Source: Streptomyces guryensis (GTDB lineage: Bacteria; Actinomycetota; Actinomycetes; Streptomycetales; Streptomycetaceae). Taken from it: a stretch of DNA of 64,000 bases. The position numbers and the translations under genes were made by a program. The stretch is taken from positions 124,001 to 188,000 of the forward strand of contig NZ_JAJSBI010000019.1 of assembly GCF_021261325.1 (NCBI RefSeq), given 5' to 3'. Of this stretch, positions 51,429-59,827 are shown piece after piece. Below the pieces are notes generated by a model, which was not told the origin of the DNA, made no database searches, and saw only the letters and a list, made by a program, of their open reading frames with translations. Each line of letters begins with the position of its first letter. Positions within the stretch are counted from its first letter, which is position 1.

Positions 51429-52061
51429 ATGGAGTCCCAGGTGCGTGGCGGGACCAGATGGAAGCGGTTCGCTGTGGTCATGGTGCCCAGCGTCGCCGCT
51501 ACGGCCGCGATAGGTGTCGCCCTCGCGCAGGGCGCTCTCGCCGCGTCGTTCAGCGTGTCCGGCCAGCAGTTCAAGGTCTCGGCCGACTCGCTCGAAGGTG
51601 ACGGCTTCTCGCAGTACGGAGCCCTTGACTCGGGGTACACCCTCGACGGCAAGAAGACGACCCACCCGGTGGCGGTCTCGGCGTTCAAGTCCGCGACCAT
51701 CAAGGGCCTGTGCCAGTCGGTCGTCACGCCGAACATCCCGGTGCTGGGCAGCGTCAGCCTGATCCTGCACGCGGGTGGCGGCGAGAAGCCGGTCGAGGCC
51801 GACAACCTGTACATCGACCTCGATGACCTGAGCGCCGACGCGACGTTCACGAACATCGACATCGGTGTGGCCGCCGGGAGCGCCAGCAAGGGCCCCGGCA
51901 TCAAGAGCGGCGACACCGCGAACCCGAACGGTTTCGCACAGCAGGCCGAGCACGCCTCGCTGGTCGGCGTGAAGCAGACGGCGTGGGCGACCACCGCCGG
52001 AACCTTCAAGCTCAGCGGGCTGAAGATGTCCGTCTCGGCGGGCACTCACGAGTGCTACTAG
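51429..52061 (+). CDS. DUF6230 exported protein
   Basis: 210 aa, start ATG with a near-perfect AAGGAGG five bases upstream, implying strong translation. The N-terminal signal or anchor is at about 13-38 (FAVVMVPSVAATAAIGVALAQGALAASF). The mature part is beta-rich with conserved SGQQFKVSADSLEGDGFSQYG, two cysteines (GLCQSV and HECY at the very end) and a C-terminal TAGTFKLSGLKMSVSAG. The family is known only as DUF6230 in actinomycetes. It heads an operon with DUF6114 and a Ser/Thr-rich protein, a recurrent trio in Streptomyces from memory. The function is unknown; a surface or envelope structural role is plausible. Confidence 0.88.
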   Translation: MESQVRGGTRWKRFAVVMVPSVAATAAIGVALAQGALAASFSVSGQQFKVSADSLEGDGFSQYGALDSGYTLDGKKTTHPVAVSAFKSATIKGLCQSVVTPNIPVLGSVSLILHAGGGEKPVEADNLYIDLDDLSADATFTNIDIGVAAGSASKGPGIKSGDTANPNGFAQQAEHASLVGVKQTAWATTAGTFKLSGLKMSVSAGTHECY

Positions 52062-52191
52062 GCACTTGATGACGGGCGGGGGAGCCGATGGCCCCCCGCC
52101 CGTCCACCTTCCACCACAGTCTTCACACGTAGTGCAACTCACCACCACAGCACCATCACCACAGCAAAGCCGCACCAGGGAGCTGTTTTCC

Positions 52192-52749
52192 ATGAGCGCC
52201 GAGACTCCTGCCGTACCCGTCGGCCAGTTCAGTCGCCGGAGGGTGCAGTTCCGCGCCTGGCGGGGCACGCGGCCGTTCTGGGCCGGCCTCTTCGTCATGC
52301 TTGCCGGACTCCCCATCGCCTACTTCCCGTACGCCCACCTGCAGGTGGGGCATCTGACGCTGGCGATGGCCACCACCGCGGGCGCCGGGTCCCTGATCAT
52401 CGGCATCCTGCTGATCGTCCTGGGCTTCAGCCTCTGGTTCCAGAAGCACGTGCGTACCTTCGCGGGCGTCGCGGCGATCCTGCTGGGGCTGGTGTCCATC
52501 CCCGTGTCCAACCTCGGTGGCTTCCTGCTGGGCTTCCTGTTCGCCCTGGTCGGCGGAGCGATGGCCGTGGCCTGGTCGCCGGGCGAGCCGCCGGCCGAGG
52601 CGGCGCAGGAGAACGTGCCGGGAGCGGGCGGTGCCCCGCTGGCGATGGACCCGGACACCACCATCCTCAAGCCCGTGGTGGGCGAGCCGAACGATCTGTC
52701 AGGAACGAGCCCGGCGAACGGGGCGAACGGGAGGCACAGTGCCGGCTGA
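52192..52749 (+). CDS. DUF6114 membrane protein
   Basis: 185 aa. Four hydrophobic helices lie at about 30-46, 52-74, 76-92 and 98-130 (FWAGLFVMLAGLPIAYFP, MATTAGAGSLIIGILLIVLGFSLWF, FAGVAAILLGLVSIPVSNLGGFLLGFLFALVGGAMAVAW). A cytoplasmic Pro/Gly/Asn-rich tail contains TTILKP. It starts after GGGAG, 130 bp downstream of the DUF6230 stop, and its stop overlaps the GTG of the next gene. It probably anchors or exports the partner proteins. Confidence 0.88.
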   Translation: MSAETPAVPVGQFSRRRVQFRAWRGTRPFWAGLFVMLAGLPIAYFPYAHLQVGHLTLAMATTAGAGSLIIGILLIVLGFSLWFQKHVRTFAGVAAILLGLVSIPVSNLGGFLLGFLFALVGGAMAVAWSPGEPPAEAAQENVPGAGGAPLAMDPDTTILKPVVGEPNDLSGTSPANGANGRHSAG

Positions 52750-54073
52750 CGAGGTGACCCACGGGGCTGATGTGGACGAGTCCCGTGTGAGAACCGGGCC
52801 GCGCCATGCGGCCCCCAGGAAGCCGCTGTTCACCAGGTTCCACATGCCGGCCGGCAAGGCGATAGCCACGGTGGCGATGCCGACCGCGGTCCTCATGGGA
52901 ATGGGATTCACGTCCTCGCTGGCGCTCGCCGACAGCGGCGGCTCCACGGCGACGAACAGCCAGAAGGCCGACGAGTACAAGGACTGCGTCACGGCCGTGG
53001 ACGGCTCCACGGCATCGCCGTCGCCGTCCGCCTCGGCGAGTTCCGGCAACGCGGCCGACAAGGCGACGCCCTCGCCCTCGGCCAGTACTTCCAAGGACTC
53101 CTCGGGCTCGGCGTCGGACTCGGGCAAGGCAGGTTCGTCCGGCTCGTCGGATTCAGGTTCCGGCGACAAGGCGACGCCCACGCCGTCCGCCTCGCAGAGC
53201 ACGGGCAAGGACACGTCGGGCAGCGACACCGCCACGCCGAGCCCCTCGGCGTCCGCGAGCAGCGGCGGCGGTCTGCTGGGCGACTTGGGCAACGCGATCG
53301 GCAGTATCTTCAACGGCGGCAGCTCCACGTCGAGCGCGAGCCCGACGCCCACGCCGTCCGCCTCGGCGAGCACGGGCAAGGACTCCGCGTCCTCGGGGTC
53401 TTCGGGCACGAGCGCCTCGGGCACCCTCAAGGACACGACCAAGAAGGTCACCGACACGGTGAACAAGACCGTGAAGGACACGACCGACACGGCGACCAAG
53501 GCGGCCGAGGCGGCCACCAAGGCGGCCCAGAAGGCGGCCGATTCGGCCACTTCTGCCAGCCCCTCGCCGAGCTCGTCCACGAACGCGGCGAACTGCGAGG
53601 CCGCCACGGACGACACGGGCGGGGTCGACAACAAGGTGCCGGTGGCGGACGACCCCTGGTACCTGAACGCCAGCTCGCTGACGCTGAAGAGCGCCGACTA
53701 CCAGGGCATCGTCAAGGTGAAGACGGCCAACGGCTCCACCAAGAAGGTGCTGAAGTACGTCATCTCCGGCGGCACCGACATCGGCGACCTGCACCAGACG
53801 GTCAAGGACACCGACATCAACAAGACCTACCACGTGCAGGCCGGGTCGGGTACGACGTCCACGATCACCGGTGGCGCGACGACGATGTACACGGAGTCCA
53901 TCTCCGGGAACCTGTTCGGTCTGATCCCGATCACGTTCAGCCCGGACAGCCCGCCGCCGCTGAACATCCCGTTGATCTACTTCACCAACGTGAAGGTCGT
54001 CCAGGCCGCCCAGTTCGGCGGCACCCTGCACGTGCCCGGTATGCACGTCTACACGACCGACGGAACCGGCTGA
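52739..54073 (+). CDS. Ser/Thr-rich exported protein with C-terminal beta domain
   Basis: 444 aa from a GTG at 52739 (GGGAGG upstream) inside the end of the DUF6114 gene. A hydrophobic segment at about 42-63 (IATVAMPTAVLMGMGFTSSLALA) is an export signal. Residues about 85-230 are S/T/P/G/K low complexity (SPSASASSGN, TPTPSASQSTG). A Lys/Thr/Ala amphipathic helix follows (TLKDTTKKVTDTVNKTVKDTTDTATKAAEAATKAAQKAADSATSA). The last about 170 residues are a folded domain (WYLNASSLTLKSADYQGIVKVKTANGSTKKVLKYVI, ending HVPGMHVYTTDG). The layout suggests a wall-spanning stalk with an outer beta domain. A strong hairpin follows. Confidence 0.85.
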   Translation: MPADEVTHGADVDESRVRTGPRHAAPRKPLFTRFHMPAGKAIATVAMPTAVLMGMGFTSSLALADSGGSTATNSQKADEYKDCVTAVDGSTASPSPSASASSGNAADKATPSPSASTSKDSSGSASDSGKAGSSGSSDSGSGDKATPTPSASQSTGKDTSGSDTATPSPSASASSGGGLLGDLGNAIGSIFNGGSSTSSASPTPTPSASASTGKDSASSGSSGTSASGTLKDTTKKVTDTVNKTVKDTTDTATKAAEAATKAAQKAADSATSASPSPSSSTNAANCEAATDDTGGVDNKVPVADDPWYLNASSLTLKSADYQGIVKVKTANGSTKKVLKYVISGGTDIGDLHQTVKDTDINKTYHVQAGSGTTSTITGGATTMYTESISGNLFGLIPITFSPDSPPPLNIPLIYFTNVKVVQAAQFGGTLHVPGMHVYTTDGTG

Positions 54074-54108
54074 GCGCCGCCACAGACCCGTTCGGGAGCC
54101 GCAACACG

Positions 54109-54143
54109 CTGAGGGCGCCCCCTGCTTCAGGGGGCGCCCTCAG
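54109..54143. terminator. Strong hairpin ending the DUF6230/DUF6114 operon
   Basis: Perfect 16-bp inverted repeat (54109-54124 and 54128-54143) with a 3-nt loop, between convergent genes. Confidence 0.85.
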
Positions 54144-54167
54144 CGCCGTCCAGCGGCCTTCGAATGG

Positions 54168-54572
54168 TCAGGCGACGACGTCGATGTAGTACGAGGGGCC
54201 GTACTGGTCACCCTTCACCGGCGTCACGTACATGCGGTACTTGACGTTCTCCTGGAGGCCGAGGCCCTTCCACGGGGTGCAGTAGCCCTTGCCGTGGCCG
54301 CGGGTGTCGACCTTCTTGTCCGGGTGCGCGTCGAAGGGCGGGTAGTCGATGGCGGTCTCGACGCCCCAGCCGTCCTCCTTGTCGTCGCAGGCCTTGATGG
54401 CGTCCCCGGGGATCGAGCCGTCCGGGTCCGCGTTGAACGTTCCGTGCCCGGCGCCGTTGGCGGCGTCGATGGACACCGTCCCCGCCCAGGCCGTGCCCTG
54501 CAGGCCGACGACCAGACCGATCGTGCAGACCCCCGTCGCCAGTGCCCTGGCCGCCGTCTTGCGAGACTTCAT
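54168..54572 (-). CDS. Small secreted protein
   Basis: 134 aa with a clear Sec signal peptide (MKSRKTAARALATGVCTIGLVVGLQGTAWA, cleavage near residue 30). The mature part is small and polar with two cysteines (IKACDDKED and KGYCTPW) that could pair, and ends YGPSYYIDVVA. GAGGGGAT precedes the ATG. I recognise no family. It is convergent with the Ser/Thr-rich operon and bounded on both sides by 16-bp hairpins, so it is a separate transcription unit. Confidence 0.82.
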   Translation of the reverse strand: MKSRKTAARALATGVCTIGLVVGLQGTAWAGTVSIDAANGAGHGTFNADPDGSIPGDAIKACDDKEDGWGVETAIDYPPFDAHPDKKVDTRGHGKGYCTPWKGLGLQENVKYRMYVTPVKGDQYGPSYYIDVVA

Positions 54573-54644
54573 GGAATCCCCTCTTCTTGGTCGGAGGTGA
54601 GGATCTCATGTGACGATCATCTTTGACCAGTTCTTTAAGACGCG

Positions 54645-54677
54645 CCAAGGGCGCCCCTGCGGCAGGGGCGCCCTTGG
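54645..54677 (-). terminator. Hairpin terminator of pyk
   Basis: 16-bp perfect inverted repeat (54645-54660 with 54662-54677), 33 bp after the pyruvate kinase stop. Confidence 0.8.
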
Positions 54678-54709
54678 CACCGGAGCCCTGAAAGCCCCTC
54701 GCGGCACTG

Positions 54710-56143
54710 CTAGTTGCTGTCCCGTCCGCCGGCGATGTGGTGGACGCGGAGCATGTTGGTGGTGCCGGGGACGCCGGGGGGCGAGCCGGCGGTGATGATG
54801 ACGATCTCGCCCGGGCTGAAGCGGTTGATCTTGGCGATCTCCTGGTCGACCATGTCGACCATCTCGTCCGTGGTGTTCACGAACGGCACGACGTGCGACT
54901 CCACGCCCCAGCTGAGGGTGAGCTGGTTGCGGGTGTTCTCGTCTGTGGTGAAGGCGATGATCGGCTGCTGGGCGCGGTAGCGCGACAGCCGGCGGGCCGT
55001 GTCACCGGACTGCGTGAAGGCCACCAGGCCCCGGCCGCCCAGGAAGTCCGCGATCTCGCACGCGGCGCGCGCGACCGAACCGCCCTGCGTACGCGGCTTC
55101 TTGCCCGGCACCAGCGGCTGCAGGCCCTTGGAGAGCAGCTCCTGCTCGGCCGCGGCGACGATCTTCGACATCGTCTTCACGGTCTCGACCGGGTAGGCGC
55201 CCACGCTCGACTCCGCGGAGAGCATGACCGCGTCCGCGCCGTCCAGGATCGCGTTGGCGACGTCGGAGGCCTCGGCGCGGGTGGGACGGGAGTTGGTGAT
55301 CATCGACTCCATCATCTGGGTCGCCACGATCACCGGCTTGGCGTTGCGGCGGCACAGCTCGATGAGGCGCTTCTGCACCATCGGAACCTTCTCGAGCGGG
55401 TATTCGACGGCGAGGTCGCCGCGGGCGACCATCACGGCGTCGAACGCCATCACGACGGCTTCCATGTTGTCGACCGCCTGCGGCTTCTCCACCTTGGCGA
55501 TGACGGGGACGCGACGGCCCTCCTCGTCCATCACCCGGTGGACGTCGTCCACGTCCTTGGCGTCGCGGACGAAGGACAGCGCGACCATGTCGCAGCCCAT
55601 GCGGAGGGCGAAGCGGAGGTCCTCGACGTCCTTCTCGGACAGCGCCGGGACGTTGACCGCCGTGCCGGGCAGGTTGATGCCCTTGTGGTCGGAGACGACA
55701 CCGCCCTCGATGACGATCGTCTTCACCCGGGGGCCCTCGACGTCCAGGACCTTCAGCTCGACGTTGCCGTCGTTGATCAGGATCTGGTCGCCGCGGTCGA
55801 CGTCACCGGGCAGGCCCTTGTACGTCGTACCGCAGATGGACTTGTCGCCCGGGACGTCCTCGATGGTGATGACGAACTCGTCACCGCGCTCGAGCTCGAC
55901 CGGGCCTTCCGCGAAGGTCTCCAGACGGATCTTCGGGCCCTGCAGGTCGGCGAGGACACCGATGGCACGGCCGGTCTCCTTGGAGGCGGCCCGGACGCGG
56001 TCGTACCGCCCCTGGTGCTCGGCGTGGGTGCCGTGGCTGAAGTTGAACCTGGCCACGTTCATTCCGGCCTCGATCATCGAGACCAGCATTTCGTGGGAGT
56101 CGACCGCGGGGCCGAGAGTACAGACGATTTTCGAACGGCGCAT
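54710..56143 (-). CDS. pyk: Pyruvate kinase
   Basis: Catalyses phosphoenolpyruvate + ADP to pyruvate + ATP. The 477-aa protein starts MRRSKIVCTLGPAVDSHEML and keeps the family motifs: NFSHGTHAEH, the ADLQGPKIR segment, the metal/phosphate site VMVARGDLAVE, RAEASDVANAILDGADAVMLSAE with the catalytic region, and the C-terminal domain GGRGLVAFTQSGDTARRLS. S. coelicolor has two pyk genes; by context this corresponds to the copy next to ackA-pta. It is followed by its own hairpin and preceded by a gap with a short palindrome. Confidence 0.97.
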   Translation of the reverse strand: MRRSKIVCTLGPAVDSHEMLVSMIEAGMNVARFNFSHGTHAEHQGRYDRVRAASKETGRAIGVLADLQGPKIRLETFAEGPVELERGDEFVITIEDVPGDKSICGTTYKGLPGDVDRGDQILINDGNVELKVLDVEGPRVKTIVIEGGVVSDHKGINLPGTAVNVPALSEKDVEDLRFALRMGCDMVALSFVRDAKDVDDVHRVMDEEGRRVPVIAKVEKPQAVDNMEAVVMAFDAVMVARGDLAVEYPLEKVPMVQKRLIELCRRNAKPVIVATQMMESMITNSRPTRAEASDVANAILDGADAVMLSAESSVGAYPVETVKTMSKIVAAAEQELLSKGLQPLVPGKKPRTQGGSVARAACEIADFLGGRGLVAFTQSGDTARRLSRYRAQQPIIAFTTDENTRNQLTLSWGVESHVVPFVNTTDEMVDMVDQEIAKINRFSPGEIVIITAGSPPGVPGTTNMLRVHHIAGGRDSN

Positions 56144-56171
56144 GGGGCGATCCTATCGGTTTGTTTCGCCG

Positions 56172-56183
56172 CGGAATATTCCG
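56172..56183. promoter_or_regulatory. 12-bp palindrome upstream of pyk
   Basis: CGGAATATTCCG at 56172-56183, 29 bp before the pyk ATG, stands out as AT-centred in GC-rich DNA. It could be part of the promoter or an operator. Confidence 0.4.
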
Positions 56184-56283
56184 TCTGGCGGAAGATACAA
56201 ATGGGCGGGTCCGCGCTCAGGCGTGTTACTGCGGTGTATTCCTCGGAGTTCTTCGACTGGCCACGTGGCGGAACCGCATATCG

Positions 56284-57489
56284 TTACCGCCCGACCAGTG
56301 CGTAGGTCTGTGTGGCGATCTCCAGTTCCTCGTCGGTCGGGACCACGGCGACCGCCACGCGCGTCCGCGCGGGCGAGATCAGCCGCGGCTCGTCACTGCG
56401 GACGGCGTTCAGCTCCCTGTCCACGGCCAGGCCCAGTTCCTCCAGGCCCGCGACGGCAGCCTCCCGCACCGGACTCGCGTTCTCCCCGACTCCCGCCGTG
56501 AAGGCGACCGCGTCCACCCGGCCGAGTACGGCGTAATAGGCGCCGATGTACTTCTTCAGCCGGTGAATGTAGATGTCGAAGGCGAGCTGTGCCTCTTCGT
56601 CACCTTCGTCGACCCGGCGACGGATCTCCCGCATGTCGTTGTCACCGCACAGCCCGATCAAACCGCTCTTCTTGTTGAGAAGAGTGTCGATCTCGTCCGT
56701 GGACATTCCGCCAACACGCATCAAATGGAAGATGACGGCCGGATCCATGTCCCCGGATCGCGTACCCATCACCAGCCCCTCCAAAGGCGTCAGCCCCATG
56801 GAGGTGTCCACGCACCGCCCGCCCCGTACGGCAGAGGCGGACGCCCCGTTGCCGAGGTGCAGCACGATGACGTTGACCTCCTCGGGCGCCTTGCCCAGCA
56901 GCTCGGCGGTGGCCCGGGACACGTACGCGTGCGAGGTCCCGTGGAAGCCGTACCGCCGGATCCGGTGCTCGTCGGCGGTCTTCACGTCGATCGCGTAGCG
57001 GGCGGCCGACTCCGGCATCGTCGTGTGGAACGCGGTGTCGAAGACGGCGACCTGGGGGAGATCGGGACGCAGCGCCCGGGCGGTACGGATACCGGTGAGG
57101 TTCGCCGGGTTGTGCAGGGGCGCCACCGGTATCAGCCGCTCGATCTCGGCGAGCACGGCGTCGTCGATCACGGTCGGCTCGGTGAAGGACTTCCCGCCGT
57201 GCACGACCCGGTGCCCGATCGCGGCCAGCTCGGGGGAGTCCAGCCCCAGCCCGTCCTTCGCCAGCTCCTCCGACACGGCCTTCAGGGCCGCCTCGTGGTC
57301 GGCGATCGGCCCGCTCCACTCACGGGTCTCTCCGCCCGTCCCGAGCGGTGTGTGCCTGAGCCGTGAGGTCTCCTCGCCGATCCGCTCGACGAGGCCCATG
57401 GCGAGCCGGCTGCTGTCCCGCATGTCGAGCAGCTGGTACTTCACCGACGAGGAGCCGGAGTTGAGGACGAGGACACGGGTCGGGCTCAC
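56284..57489 (-). CDS. ackA: Acetate kinase
   Basis: Interconverts acetyl phosphate + ADP and acetate + ATP. The 401-aa protein starts at a GTG overlapping the pta stop by 4 bp. It has the acetokinase signatures VLVLNSGSSSVKYQLLD (residues about 6-22) and GHRVVHGGKSF. The catalytic region VAVFDTAFHTTMPESAARYAID and FHGTSHAYVSR, and VLHLGNGASASAVRGGRCVDTSMGLTPLEGL, follow. It is translationally coupled behind pta, completing the Pta-AckA acetate pathway. Confidence 0.97.
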   Translation of the reverse strand: MSPTRVLVLNSGSSSVKYQLLDMRDSSRLAMGLVERIGEETSRLRHTPLGTGGETREWSGPIADHEAALKAVSEELAKDGLGLDSPELAAIGHRVVHGGKSFTEPTVIDDAVLAEIERLIPVAPLHNPANLTGIRTARALRPDLPQVAVFDTAFHTTMPESAARYAIDVKTADEHRIRRYGFHGTSHAYVSRATAELLGKAPEEVNVIVLHLGNGASASAVRGGRCVDTSMGLTPLEGLVMGTRSGDMDPAVIFHLMRVGGMSTDEIDTLLNKKSGLIGLCGDNDMREIRRRVDEGDEEAQLAFDIYIHRLKKYIGAYYAVLGRVDAVAFTAGVGENASPVREAAVAGLEELGLAVDRELNAVRSDEPRLISPARTRVAVAVVPTDEELEIATQTYALVGR

Positions 57490-59576
57490 TGGGCGGACGC
57501 CTTCTCGTTCGGGTGCTGGGCCTGTATGGCGGTGATGGCGACGGTGTTGACGATGTCCGAGACGAGGGCGCCCCGGGACAGGTCGTTGACCGGCTTGCGC
57601 AGACCCTGCAGCACCGGTCCGACGGCGATCGCGCCGGCCGAACGCTGCACGGCCTTGTAGGTGTTGTTACCTGTATTGAGGTCAGGGAAGATCAGAACCG
57701 TTGCCTGTCCGGCGACTTCGGAGTCCGGCAGCTTGGTCGCCGCGACCGTCGGCTCCACCGCGGCGTCGTACTGGATCGGCCCCTCGATCTTCAGGTCCGG
57801 TCGCCTTCCCCGGACCAGCTCGGTCGCCTCCCGCACCTTGTCGACGTCGGCGCCCGAGCCGGACGTACCCGTCGAGTACGACAGCATCGCGATCCGCGGC
57901 TCCACGCCGAACTGCTCGGCGGTGGCGGCCGACTGGATGGCGATGTCGGCGAGCTGCTCGGCGTTCGGGTCGGGGTTCACCGCGCAGTCGCCGTAGACGA
58001 GGACCCTGTCGGCGAGGCACATGAAGAAGACCGACGAGACGATGTCGGCGTCGGGCTTGGTCTTGATGATCTCGAAGGCCGGGCGGATGGTCGCGGCCGT
58101 CGAGTGGACGGACCCGGAGACCATGCCGTCGGCGAGCCCTTCCTGGACCATCAGCGTGCCGAAGTAGTTGACGTCCGAGACGACGTCGTACGCCAGCTCC
58201 ACGGTGACGCCCTTGTGGGCGCGGAACTGCGCGTACTTCTCGGCGAAGGAGTCGCGCAGCTCGCTGGTGGCGGGGTCGATCAGCTCGCAGCCGCCCAGGT
58301 CGATGCCGAGGTCGGCGGCCTTCTTGCGGATCCGGTCGACCGGGCCGAGCAGGGTGAGGTCGCAGACCCCGCGGCGCAGCAGCACCTCGGCGGCGTGCAG
58401 GACGCGCTCCTCGGTGCCCTCCGGGAGGACGACCCGCCGCTTGTCGGTGCGGGCCTGTTCGAGGAGCTTGTTCTCGAACATCATCGGGGTGAGGCGGTCG
58501 CTGCTGGGTGCGGAGACCCGCTTGTTGAGGTCGCCGGTGTCCACGTACCGCTCGAAGAGGCCGAGCGCGGTCTCCGCCTTGCGTGGCGTGGCCGCGTTCA
58601 ACTTCCCCTCCAGGGCGAAGAGTTCGGCGGCGGTCGGGAAGCTGTTGCCGGCCACCGAGAGCACCGGGGTGCCGGGGGCGAGGCGGGCGGCGAGGGTGAG
58701 GATCTCGTCGCTCGGCACCTCGTTCAGGGTGAGCAGCACACCGGCTATCGGCGGGGTGCCCGCGCTGTGCGCGGCCAGCGAGCCGACGACCAGGTCGGCG
58801 CGGTCGCCGGGGGTCACGACCAGGCAGCCCGGGGTCAGGGCGGGCAGGAAGTTCGGCAGCATCGCACCGCCGAAGACGAAGTCCAGGGCGTCGCGCGCCA
58901 GCCCGGAGTCGTCACCGAGGACGACCTTGGCGCCGAGGGCCTGGCCGATCTGGGAGACGGTGGGGGCGGCCAGGGCGGGCTCGTCCGGGACGACGTAGCA
59001 GGGCACGGGGAGGCGGGAGGCGAGCTTCTGCGCGATCTCCTCCCGGTCGTCGCGCGCGACCCGGTTGGTCACCATGGCGAGGACGTCGCAGCCCAGGCTC
59101 TCGTACGCGCGGTAGGCGTTGCGCGTCTCGGCGAGCACCGACTCGGCGGTCTGCCCCCGGCCGCCCACGACCGGGATCACGGACGCGCCGAACTCGTTCG
59201 CCAGCCGGGCGTTGAGGGAGAGCTCGTCGGGGAGCTGGGTGTCGGCGAAGTCCGTGCCCAGGACGAGGACGACCTCGTAGTCGCGCGCGACTACGAGGAA
59301 GCGTTCGACGAGAGTGGACACCAGTTCGCCCGTGCCCCGTTCCGCCTGGAGAGCGGACGCCTCGTGGTAGTCCATGCCGTAGACGGTGGCCGGGTCCTGG
59401 GAGAGTCGGTAGCGGGAGCGGAGCAGTTCGAAGAGGCGGTCGGGCTGGTGGTGGACGAGCGGCCGGAACACCCCGACCCGGTCGACCTGTCGGGTCAGGA
59501 GTTCCATGACTCCCAGCTCCACGACCTGACGGCCGTCGCCTCGGTCGATCCCGGTCACGTACACGCTGCGCGTCAC
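57486..59576 (-). CDS. pta: Phosphate acetyltransferase, long form
   Basis: Converts acetyl-CoA + phosphate to acetyl phosphate + CoA. The 696-aa protein, from the GTG at 59576 with AAGGGGCG upstream, is of the long type. An N-terminal P-loop-like/BioD-like domain (about 1-210, here without a clear Walker motif) comes first, then a DRTGG regulatory domain (about 215-335), then the catalytic PTA_PTB domain (about 365-696). Catalytic-domain landmarks are RRVVLPEGTEERVLHAAEVLLRRG, GLADGMVSGSVHSTAATIRPAFEIIKT, YGDCAVNPDPNAEQLADIAI and FPDLNTGNNTYKAVQRSAGA. The gene is followed directly by ackA (GTGA overlap). Confidence 0.96.
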   Translation of the reverse strand: MTRSVYVTGIDRGDGRQVVELGVMELLTRQVDRVGVFRPLVHHQPDRLFELLRSRYRLSQDPATVYGMDYHEASALQAERGTGELVSTLVERFLVVARDYEVVLVLGTDFADTQLPDELSLNARLANEFGASVIPVVGGRGQTAESVLAETRNAYRAYESLGCDVLAMVTNRVARDDREEIAQKLASRLPVPCYVVPDEPALAAPTVSQIGQALGAKVVLGDDSGLARDALDFVFGGAMLPNFLPALTPGCLVVTPGDRADLVVGSLAAHSAGTPPIAGVLLTLNEVPSDEILTLAARLAPGTPVLSVAGNSFPTAAELFALEGKLNAATPRKAETALGLFERYVDTGDLNKRVSAPSSDRLTPMMFENKLLEQARTDKRRVVLPEGTEERVLHAAEVLLRRGVCDLTLLGPVDRIRKKAADLGIDLGGCELIDPATSELRDSFAEKYAQFRAHKGVTVELAYDVVSDVNYFGTLMVQEGLADGMVSGSVHSTAATIRPAFEIIKTKPDADIVSSVFFMCLADRVLVYGDCAVNPDPNAEQLADIAIQSAATAEQFGVEPRIAMLSYSTGTSGSGADVDKVREATELVRGRRPDLKIEGPIQYDAAVEPTVAATKLPDSEVAGQATVLIFPDLNTGNNTYKAVQRSAGAIAVGPVLQGLRKPVNDLSRGALVSDIVNTVAITAIQAQHPNEKASAQ

Positions 59577-59637
59577 GCGTGCTCGCCCCTTCCTTGCGCC
59601 GTTATAAAAATCGCCCACCGAGGTGAGCAGAACCCTC

Positions 59638-59666
59638 TTGACAATACCCCTGGCGCTGGATAAGGC
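59638..59666 (+). promoter_or_regulatory. Candidate vegetative promoter of pfkA
   Basis: TTGACA at 59638-59643 and TAAGGC at 59661-59666 are separated by 17 bp, about 160 bp upstream of pfkA. The -35 is a consensus match and the -10 is only partial. Confidence 0.4.
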
Positions 59667-59827
59667 GCCCGTCAGGATCGGGGGCGGGACCGGCGTCCCG
59701 ATGGGGCCAATCGGGTCATAGATGACAGAAGGGATATCGTCCTGTCGGGCATGAAACAATCGGACCGGCTCACCGGAACCACCGGGCTGGCTCACCGGTA
59801 ACGACAGCGAGCAGGAGACACAGCACG

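Noticed and set aside
57513..59663. Long + strand frame opposite pta
   Set aside because: It is an antisense shadow of the phosphate acetyltransferase, which has complete catalytic motifs.
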